DNA from: UMGS1225 sp034086705
Lineage (GTDB): Bacteria > Bacillota > Clostridia > Oscillospirales > CAG-272
Reading direction: 5' to 3'
NCBI GenBank assembly: GCA_034086705.1
Contig: JAXDZV010000069.1
Location: 1 to 5,132 of the forward strand
Length of the DNA stretch: 5,132 bases
In this document: piece after piece, positions 1-5,132 of the stretch
Numbering within the stretch: the first letter of the stretch is position 1
How the letters are laid out: every line of letters starts with the position of its first letter
Notes under the pieces: model-generated
Seen by the model: the letters and a program-made list of their open reading frames with translations, nothing else
Databases searched by the model: none
What the model was told of the DNA's origin: nothing
Program-made: the position numbers and the translations under genes

Positions 1-1149
1 CATGCGGGCGACATTCTGGTTGGAAAAGTGACACCCAAGGGCGAAACCGAGCTTACGGCATAAGAGCGCTTGCTGCGTGCAATTTTCGGTGAAAAGGCAA
101 GAGAAGTGCGCGACACTTCGCTGCGTTTGCCGCACGGTGAAAGCGGCATTGTGGTGGATGTTAAAGTCTTTTCCCGCGAGGCTGGAGACGAGCTTTCCCC
201 GGGTGTAAATAAAGTGGTTCGGGTTTATATTGCACAAAAACGTAAGATTTCCGTCGGAGATAAGATGGCGGGCCGGCATGGAAATAAGGGCGTTGTATCC
301 CGTATTCTTCCGCCGGAAGATATGCCATTCTTGCCAGACGGGACGCCTTTGGATATCGTGTTAAACCCGTTGGGAGTTCCTTCCCGTATGAACATCGGAC
401 AGGTCTTGGAGGTGCATCTCGGTATTGCTGCCAAGAAACTTGGCTGGAAAGTTATGACGCCAGTATTTGATGGTGCGAATGAAGACGATATTCGGGAATG
501 CCTGCGTATGGCGGGGCTGCGTGAAGATGGTAAGACAATTTTGTATGACGGTCGTACCGGGGAACCTTTTGACAATCCTGTAACCGTTGGCATTATGTAT
601 TATCTGAAGCTGCATCATTTGGTTGATGATAAAATTCATGCACGTTCTACCGGCCCGTATTCTTTGATTACACAGCAGCCTTTGGGAGGTAAAGCACAGT
701 TTGGTGGCCAGCGCTTTGGTGAGATGGAAGTTTGGGCACTTGAGGCATATGGCGCAGCATATACTTTGCAAGAGATTTTGACGGTAAAGAGCGACGATGT
801 AACCGGACGTGTTAAGACGTACGAAGCGATTGTCAAGGGTGAAAATATTCCGACTCCCGGCACGCCGGAATCCTTCAAAGTTTTGGTGAAAGAACTGCAA
901 TCGCTGTGCTTGGATATCCGTGTTTTGGATAAGAACGGAGAAGAAATTGAGCTTTCTACCTTGGAAGAAGAGGACAGTGCCGGCCAGTATGTCAATGCCG
1001 AAGATTTGGGACCGCTGGTTGATGATGAAGAAAATGTTGGACAGCTCGATTCTGACTTCAGCGAAACAGACGATTTTTATACCGCGGATGCGGAGGACGA
1101 CATGCTGTTTGATGATGCGGACGACATGGGCGATATGGATGAAGAGTGA
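1..1149 (+). CDS. rpoB: DNA-directed RNA polymerase subunit beta, 3' part (5' end outside window, interrupted by in-frame TAA)
   Basis: This is the C-terminal third of the beta subunit of cytoplasmic RNA polymerase, which forms one side of the active centre and clamps onto beta'. Frame 1 opens at the window edge with GDILVGKVTPKGE, a near-universal RpoB block, and reads into a TAA at 61-63. It then resumes the family sequence with ERLLRAIFGEKAREVRDTSLR. Further blocks are KMAGRHGNKG (262-291, the two lysines that contact the nascent RNA/NTP), GTPLDIVLNPLGVPSRMNIG, ARSTGPYSLITQQPLGGKAQ and FGEMEVWALEAYGAAYTLQE. The link between the first two blocks is short, as in Gram-positives. The gene ends in a very acidic tail and TGA, 20 bases before rpoC. 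A TTG at 70 is the first possible restart after the stop, but it has no convincing Shine-Dalgarno and lies mid-domain, so I treat 1-1149 as one broken gene. Identity is certain; whether the break is real is not. Confidence 0.95.
61..63 (+). other. In-frame TAA stop inside rpoB
   Basis: The frame reads ...GETELTA, TAA, ERLLRAIFG.... In E. coli the same stretch is ...GETQLTPEEKLLRAIFG..., so the stop occupies the first of two adjacent glutamates. A single change, GAA to TAA at base 61, explains it. The reading frame is the same on both sides, so this is a substitution and not a frameshift. TAA also ends rpoC at 4707-4709, which argues against a reassigned codon. Confidence 0.95.
952..1146 (+). 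other. Acidic C-terminal tail of the beta subunit
   Basis: The last 65 residues of RpoB hold about 27 Asp/Glu and no Lys or Arg, ending in DDADDMGDMDEE. The tail follows the conserved SFKVLVKELQSLCLDIRVL block, where family conservation normally stops. Gram-positive RpoB proteins often carry a variable acidic extension here (B. subtilis has one). It is probably flexible and solvent-exposed; no specific role can be read from the sequence. Confidence 0.8.
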
Positions 1150-1152
1150 AAT

Positions 1153-1158
1153 AAGGAG
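1153..1158 (+). promoter_or_regulatory. Shine-Dalgarno of rpoC
   Basis: AAGGAG lies in the 20-base rpoB-rpoC spacer, 11 bases before the ATG at 1170. It supports that start. I see no terminator or promoter in the spacer, so rpoC is expected to be translated from the rpoBC transcript. Confidence 0.85.
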
Positions 1159-1169
1159 AGACGGAAAAT

Positions 1170-4100
1170 ATGGCAAACAATGTATTTGATTCGATTAAAA
1201 TCGGTCTTGCGTCTCCGGAAATGATTCGTTCCTGGTCTCACGGCGAGGTCAAGAAGCCCGAAACTATCAACTACCGCACTCTTAAAGCAGAGCGTGACGG
1301 TTTGTTTTGCGAGCGTATTTTCGGGCCGACAAAAGATTGGGAATGTATGTGCGGGCGTTACAAGCGTGTCCGCTCAAAAGGTAAAGTATGCGAAAAATGC
1401 GGTGTCGAGGTTACCACCAAAAAGGTACGCCGTGAAAGAATGGGGCATATCGAACTTGCCTCCCCGGTATCTCATATCTGGTATTTTCGTACCATCCCAT
1501 CTCGTATGGGGTTGTTACTGGATATTTCTCCGCGACTTCTTGAGAAAGTGCTCTATTTTGCCTCTTATATTGTAATTGACCCCGGTGTTACTCCGCTTGC
1601 AAAATATCAGCTACTTTCCGAACGCGAATATCGTGAAAACTATGAGAAGTATGAAAATGAATTCCGCGTGGGTATGGGTGCTGAGGCAATCAAGGAGCTG
1701 CTGGCCGAAATCAATATAGATGAGCTCTCCGCACAGCTTTATGCAGAGCTGCGTGCCTCTTCCGGTCAAAAAAAGGTTCGTATCATCAAGCGCTTGGAAG
1801 TGGTTGAAGCGTTTCGGAAATCCGGCAACCGGCCCGAATGGATGATCTTGGACGTGATTCCGGTTATTCCGCCGGAGATTCGTCCGATGGTGCAATTGGA
1901 CGGCGGGCGGTTTGCTACGTCTGATTTGAACGATTTATATCGGCGTGTAATCAGCCGAAACAACCGTCTGAAAAAGATGATTGAGTTGCATGCACCGCAG
2001 ATTATCGTCCGCAACGAAAAGCGTATGCTGCAAGAAGCTGTAGATGCGCTGATTGACAATGGCAGACGTGGTAAACCTGTGACCGGTCCGAGCAACCGTC
2101 CGTTAAAATCACTGTCTGAGATGCTTCGTGGTAAGCAGGGGCGTTTTCGCCAGAATCTGCTGGGAAAGCGTGTCGATTATTCGGGACGTTCTGTCATTGT
2201 GGTTGGGCCTTCTTTGAAGCTGTATCAGTGCGGGCTGCCGAAAGAAATGGCATTGGAGCTGTTTAAGCCGTTTGTTATGAAACGGTTGGTGGAGACACAG
2301 AAAGCCTCGAACATTAAGGACGCAAAAAAGAAAGTTGAGAAAGTCAATAACGATGTCTGGGATGCATTGGAAAATGTAATCAAAGAGCACCCAGTTTTAC
2401 TCAACCGTGCGCCAACCTTGCACAAGCTATCTATCCAGGCTTTCGAACCGGTTTTGGTAGAGGGACGTGCGATCAAGTTGCATCCGCTCGTGTGCGCTGC
2501 ATTCAACGCCGACTTTGACGGAGACCAGATGCCTGTACACGTACCTTTGTCCAGCGAAGCACAAGCGGAAGCTCGGTTCTTGATGCTGTCTGCCAACAAC
2601 CTTTTAAAGCCGGTGGACGGATGCGCTGTAGCGGTTCCGTCACAGGATATGGTGCTTGGTTCTTATTACCTTACTATTGATCGCAGCGGTGAAAAGGGAG
2701 AGGGCAACTGCTATCGAAATTTTGACGAAGCAATGATGGCCTATGCCAATGGAGATCTCGGACTTCACGCAGCGATAAAGTGCCGCGTCTTTAGGGAAAT
2801 TGACGGGCAGATGTGTTCTAAGGTAATTAGCACTACTCTTGGTCGGATGATTTTCAATCGGCCGATTCCGCAGGATTTAGGTTTTGTGGACCGTTCAGAT
2901 CCGGAACATGCCTTTGATCTGGAAATTGATTTTGTGACAAAGAAAAAAGAGCTGGCGGAGATTGTGGATCGCTGCATTAAGACCCATACAGCCAGTGTAA
3001 CGGCACAAGTTCTGGATGATATCAAGGAAATGGGCTTTAAGTATTCCACAAAAGCTGCTATTTCTATTTCTTATGCGGATATTACGGTACCACCTGAGAA
3101 GAAAGAGTTGATTGCTTCCGCGGAGACACAGGTGCAGAAAATCAATACGTTTTTCCAACGCGGTATGCTTTCTGAGGATGAACGGTATAAGAGTGTAATC
3201 AAGGTGTGGGAGCAGACAACAAAGGATGTAACCGCTGCATTGCAGGAAAGCATGGATCGTTATAATCCGATTAAGATGATGTCTGATTCCGGTGCGCGTG
3301 GTTCTATGGCACAGATGCGTCAGTTGGCAGGTATGCGTGGCTTGATGTTTTCTGCAACCGGTCGCACGATGGAGATTCCGATCAAGTCCAACTTTAAGGA
3401 AGGTATGGACATTTTGGAATACTTTACCGGTGCGCGTGGTTCTCGTAAGTCTCTGTCTGATACAGCTCTGAAAACGGCAGACTCAGGATATTTGACAAGA
3501 CGTCTTGTTGATGTTGCGCAGGATGTCATTATCCGCGAGGAAGATTGCGGAGATACTAAGGGAGTATGGGTCAGCGACATTATGGACGGTAAGGAAGTCA
3601 TCGAGCCGCTACGAGATCGACTCCCCGGCAGATACGTTATCGGTGATGTGCTGCATCCCCAGACGGGTGCGGTGCTTGCACATGATGGCGATATGCTTAC
3701 TGCTGCACAAGCAAAGCAAATTGTAGATGCTGGAATTACCTCGGTACACTTACGAAACGTGCTCACATGCCGTGCCCGGCACGGGGTTTGTGTGCATTGC
3801 TATGGTAGCGATTTGGCAACCGGCAAACCGGTTAGCGTTGGTGAGGCGGTCGGCATTATTGCCGCACAATCTATCGGTGAACCGGGCACACAGTTGACTA
3901 TGCGTACGTTCCACACCGGTGGTATCGCGGGGACCAATATCACGCAAGGTTTGCCGCGTGTGGAAGAGTTGTTCGAGGCACGTCGCCCAAAAGCAACTGC
4001 GATTATGTCTGAGGTCGACGGCGTTGTAACAATTCTGGATGTAAAAAATACAAAGAATGTGTTTGTCAAAACGCAGTCTGGCGAGGAAGTTGTTTATGCA

Positions 4101-4709
4101 ATCCCGTTTGGTATGCATTTGATTGTAAACGACGGAGATATGGTAGTGTGCGGACAGCCTTTAACGGAAGGATATCTTGCACCGACCGACATTACACGTG
4201 TAAACGGCTTGGATGCTGCATATCAATATATTTTGCGTGAAGTACAAAAAGTTTATCGTTTGCAAAGTATCAATATCAATGACAAGCACGTCGAAGTAAT
4301 TACACGGCAGATGACGCGTAAAGTCAAGGTGGAAGATGACGGTGATACAAATCTTCTTTTGGGAACCACTGTTGAAGTTTCTGAATTTCAAGACGAGAAT
4401 GAACGAATTCAGGCGCGGATTGATGCTGGCGAGAGAACATTGCGGCTGGCTACAGGCTCTCCGATCCTGCTTGGTATAACCAAGGCTTCGTTGATGACGG
4501 AATCCTTCCTCTCTGCCGCATCGTTCCAAGAAACAACCAAAGTACTCACAGAGGCAGCAATTCGCGGCAAGGTAGATCATTTGCTTGGCTTGAAGGAAAA
4601 TGTCATCATCGGTAAGCTGATTCCGGCAGGAACTGGTATGGACATGTATCGAAATATTGAGGTTGAAAAAATGCATGATTTGGGAATGCAAGAATTTGAG
4701 GAAGCATAA
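1170..4709 (+). CDS. rpoC: DNA-directed RNA polymerase subunit beta' (complete)
   Basis: This is the largest subunit of bacterial RNA polymerase, which carries the catalytic Mg ion and most of the DNA-binding clamp. At 1179 residues it is full length for a Firmicute. The ATG is fixed by an upstream AAGGAG and by the family-typical N-terminus MANNVFDSIKIGLASPE. Visible in order: zinc site 1 (C59, C61, C74, C77); the clamp/switch block LLGKRVDYSGRSVIVVGP (about 330-347); the catalytic loop NADFDGDQM (446-454, Mg-binding D448, D450, D452); the bridge helix (about 745-786, ending SGYLTRRLVDVAQDV); zinc site 2 (C793, C867, C874, C877); the trigger loop QLTMRTFHTGG with M911, R912 and H915; and the C-terminal block SFLSAASFQETTKVLTEAA. 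All catalytic and zinc residues are present, with no frame break. Oddities are Pro455 just after the catalytic loop and Ser761/Ser763 in the bridge helix. It lies downstream of rpoB and is followed by a terminator, so it appears to be the last gene of the operon. Confidence 0.99.
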   Translation: MANNVFDSIKIGLASPEMIRSWSHGEVKKPETINYRTLKAERDGLFCERIFGPTKDWECMCGRYKRVRSKGKVCEKCGVEVTTKKVRRERMGHIELASPVSHIWYFRTIPSRMGLLLDISPRLLEKVLYFASYIVIDPGVTPLAKYQLLSEREYRENYEKYENEFRVGMGAEAIKELLAEINIDELSAQLYAELRASSGQKKVRIIKRLEVVEAFRKSGNRPEWMILDVIPVIPPEIRPMVQLDGGRFATSDLNDLYRRVISRNNRLKKMIELHAPQIIVRNEKRMLQEAVDALIDNGRRGKPVTGPSNRPLKSLSEMLRGKQGRFRQNLLGKRVDYSGRSVIVVGPSLKLYQCGLPKEMALELFKPFVMKRLVETQKASNIKDAKKKVEKVNNDVWDALENVIKEHPVLLNRAPTLHKLSIQAFEPVLVEGRAIKLHPLVCAAFNADFDGDQMPVHVPLSSEAQAEARFLMLSANNLLKPVDGCAVAVPSQDMVLGSYYLTIDRSGEKGEGNCYRNFDEAMMAYANGDLGLHAAIKCRVFREIDGQMCSKVISTTLGRMIFNRPIPQDLGFVDRSDPEHAFDLEIDFVTKKKELAEIVDRCIKTHTASVTAQVLDDIKEMGFKYSTKAAISISYADITVPPEKKELIASAETQVQKINTFFQRGMLSEDERYKSVIKVWEQTTKDVTAALQESMDRYNPIKMMSDSGARGSMAQMRQLAGMRGLMFSATGRTMEIPIKSNFKEGMDILEYFTGARGSRKSLSDTALKTADSGYLTRRLVDVAQDVIIREEDCGDTKGVWVSDIMDGKEVIEPLRDRLPGRYVIGDVLHPQTGAVLAHDGDMLTAAQAKQIVDAGITSVHLRNVLTCRARHGVCVHCYGSDLATGKPVSVGEAVGIIAAQSIGEPGTQLTMRTFHTGGIAGTNITQGLPRVEELFEARRPKATAIMSEVDGVVTILDVKNTKNVFVKTQSGEEVVYAIPFGMHLIVNDGDMVVCGQPLTEGYLAPTDITRVNGLDAAYQYILREVQKVYRLQSININDKHVEVITRQMTRKVKVEDDGDTNLLLGTTVEVSEFQDENERIQARIDAGERTLRLATGSPILLGITKASLMTESFLSAASFQETTKVLTEAAIRGKVDHLLGLKENVIIGKLIPAGTGMDMYRNIEVEKMHDLGMQEFEEA

Positions 4710-4804
4710 AAGCTAAGATAAGCGATTTCTTTTCTTTTATCCGATCATGCAACAAAAAGCGGTGCGGCCCGTTTGGCAACACCACATAAGGAATTATTTA
4801 TGTA
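4710..4804 (+). other. 3' untranslated trailer of the rpoBC transcript
   Basis: These 95 bases separate the rpoC stop from the terminator. No gene is visible. A weak imperfect hairpin can be drawn at 4761-4783 (GGTG/CACC outside, GCC/GGC inside), with no T tract after it. An AAGGA at 4788-4792 is followed seven bases later by ATG and at once by TAA, so it encodes nothing. Confidence 0.6.
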
Positions 4805-4852
4805 AAAAAACATGATGTGCATCGTAACTTACGATGATACACCATGTTTTTT
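4805..4852 (+). terminator. Rho-independent terminator after rpoC, possibly bidirectional
   Basis: A long hairpin: AAAAAACATG (4805-4814) pairs with CATGTTTTTT (4843-4852); TGT (4816-4818) pairs with ACA (4839-4841) after an A-C mismatch; CATCGT (4820-4825) pairs with ACGATG (4831-4836); the loop is AACTT. The six T after the stem terminate + transcription from rpoC. The matching A tract on the 5' side gives the minus strand a T run as well, so it could also stop transcripts arriving from the right. Confidence 0.88.
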
Positions 4853-4858
4853 GTTTCT

Positions 4859-4880
4859 GGAAACTGTCAATACAGTTTCC
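4859..4880. repeat. Perfect inverted repeat, 9-bp stem with 4-base loop
   Basis: GGAAACTGT (4859-4867) and ACAGTTTCC (4872-4880) are exact reverse complements around CAAT. It lies six bases past the T run of the rpoC terminator. Neither strand has a T tract after it, so it is not an ordinary terminator. Confidence 0.8.
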
Positions 4881-4889
4881 CTGCTTGCT

Positions 4890-4922
4890 ACGGTATGCGA
4901 CACTCTTTCTGCCGCATACCGT
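4890..4922. repeat. Perfect inverted repeat, 10-bp stem with 13-base loop
   Basis: ACGGTATGCG (4890-4899) and CGCATACCGT (4913-4922) are exact reverse complements. The loop is pyrimidine-rich on the + strand. On + it is followed by CTGTTATTTTCC, a poor T tract. It is the second of two perfect hairpins only nine bases apart. Confidence 0.8.
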
Positions 4923-4933
4923 CTGTTATTTTC

Positions 4934-5064
4934 CGCCGGTCTGTCTGAATGTCGTTTTTCTGTTCCTGCCCCATCCCAGGCGGCGTTGCTTCGCTCGCTC
5001 TCCGAAAAAAGAGGTCATCGCAAAGTCATATCCCATTCAGCCGGTCATTCAGTTGTAACCGGCG
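4934..5064. repeat. Long-range interrupted inverted repeat with alternative pairings
   Basis: CGCCGGT (4934-4940) pairs with ACCGGCG (5058-5064), and CTGAATG (4945-4951) pairs with CATTCAG (5046-5052), leaving a small internal loop (CTGT against TTGTA). The arms enclose about 94 bases. A second CATTCAG at 5034-5040 and GCCGGT at 5040-5045 offer competing partners: GCCGGT can pair locally with ACCGGC (5058-5063). This may be the base of a larger fold or chance; I cannot fold it here. Confidence 0.45.
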
Positions 5065-5074
5065 TTTGGGCAAC

Positions 5075-5106
5075 AAAAAAAGCCGGCACATAAACATGTA
5101 CCGACC
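5075..5106 (-). terminator. Rho-independent terminator on the minus strand (convergent gene off the right edge)
   Basis: Read on the minus strand, GGTCGGTACAT (5106-5096) pairs with ATGTGCCGGCT (5091-5081) over 11 base pairs, including three G-T wobbles, around the loop GTTT, and is followed at once by a T run (5081-5075). On the + strand no T run follows. It should end a minus-strand gene lying to the right of the window. No stop codon for such a gene is visible in 5107-5132, so its 3' end would be outside. Confidence 0.75.
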
Positions 5107-5132
5107 ACCCGAAAAAGGATAGATTTCTCCCT

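Larger units (their letters stand above)
4853..5074. other. Intergenic region without a credible gene
   Basis: The stretch between the two terminators carries no coding sequence I can support. Two overlapping + strand reading frames (4812-5093 and 4834-5058) both start inside the rpoC terminator hairpin, lack a ribosome binding site and have no recognisable protein pattern. The content is a set of inverted repeats, listed separately, and a stretch at about 4979-5003 resembling short hairpin-rich intergenic sequence (GGCGGCGTTGCTTCGCTCGC). Confidence 0.6.

Noticed and set aside
61..63. Reassignment of TAA to a sense codon in this organism
   Set aside because: TAA is used as the genuine stop of rpoC at the conserved C-terminus, and rpoC contains no in-frame TAA, TAG or TGA elsewhere.
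70..1149. A naturally split beta subunit starting at TTG 70
   Set aside because: There is no convincing ribosome binding site, the break falls inside a conserved block, and a one-base change restores the standard sequence. It is kept only as a minor alternative.
361..1176. 271-residue minus-strand reading frame opposite rpoB
   Set aside because: It lies entirely antisense to strongly conserved rpoB, and its translation has no recognisable domain; it is a shadow of the coding strand.
4161..4691. 176-residue minus-strand reading frame opposite the end of rpoC
   Set aside because: It is antisense to conserved rpoC sequence and has no family resemblance.
4761..4783. Hairpin in the rpoC trailer
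   Set aside because: Short stems (4 and 3 bp) with mismatches and no T tract; the true terminator is at 4805-4852.
4834..5058. 74-residue + strand reading frame overlapping the previous one
   Set aside because: Its start is also inside the terminator stem-loop, there is no Shine-Dalgarno, and the Phe/Pro/Arg-rich composition looks like translated non-coding DNA.
4812..5093. 93-residue + strand reading frame after rpoC
   Set aside because: Its start lies inside the terminator hairpin, it has no ribosome binding site, it runs through several perfect inverted repeats, and the protein resembles no known family.

Overview
The window carries the end of a bacterial RNA polymerase operon. In order it holds the 3' part of rpoB (beta subunit), a complete rpoC (beta' subunit), a terminator, and about 280 bases of non-coding DNA with several inverted repeats. 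Both proteins have the compact Gram-positive layout: the beta fragment lacks the long lineage insertion that E. coli has before its KMAGRHGNKG motif, and beta' is 1179 residues, close to the roughly 1200 of Bacillus/Clostridium. The wording of the conserved blocks suggests a Clostridia-class Firmicute, perhaps a gut Oscillospirales/Ruminococcaceae member. That placement rests on recognition, not on a search.

Layout: 1-1149, rpoB on +, entering from the left edge and interrupted by an in-frame TAA at 61-63. 1150-1169, a short spacer with a strong Shine-Dalgarno. 1170-4709, intact rpoC on +. 4710-4804, an untranslated trailer. 4805-4852, a rho-independent terminator whose A tract and T tract could let it work in both directions. 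4853-5074, no credible gene, but two perfect hairpins and one long-range interrupted inverted repeat. 5075-5106, a second terminator that reads on the minus strand, so a convergent gene probably ends just beyond the right edge.

The two genes are co-transcribed and encode the two halves of the polymerase active centre: beta gives the KMAGRHGNKG lysines, and beta' gives the Mg-binding NADFDGD loop, the bridge helix and the trigger loop. The most striking point is the TAA in rpoB. It stands where nearly all homologues have Glu, so as written beta would end before its catalytic lysines. Because rpoB is essential and TAA also ends rpoC here, a sequence error or a mutation in one copy is the likeliest explanation. 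I found no undescribed system. The structured stretch after rpoC is the part least explained by known features.
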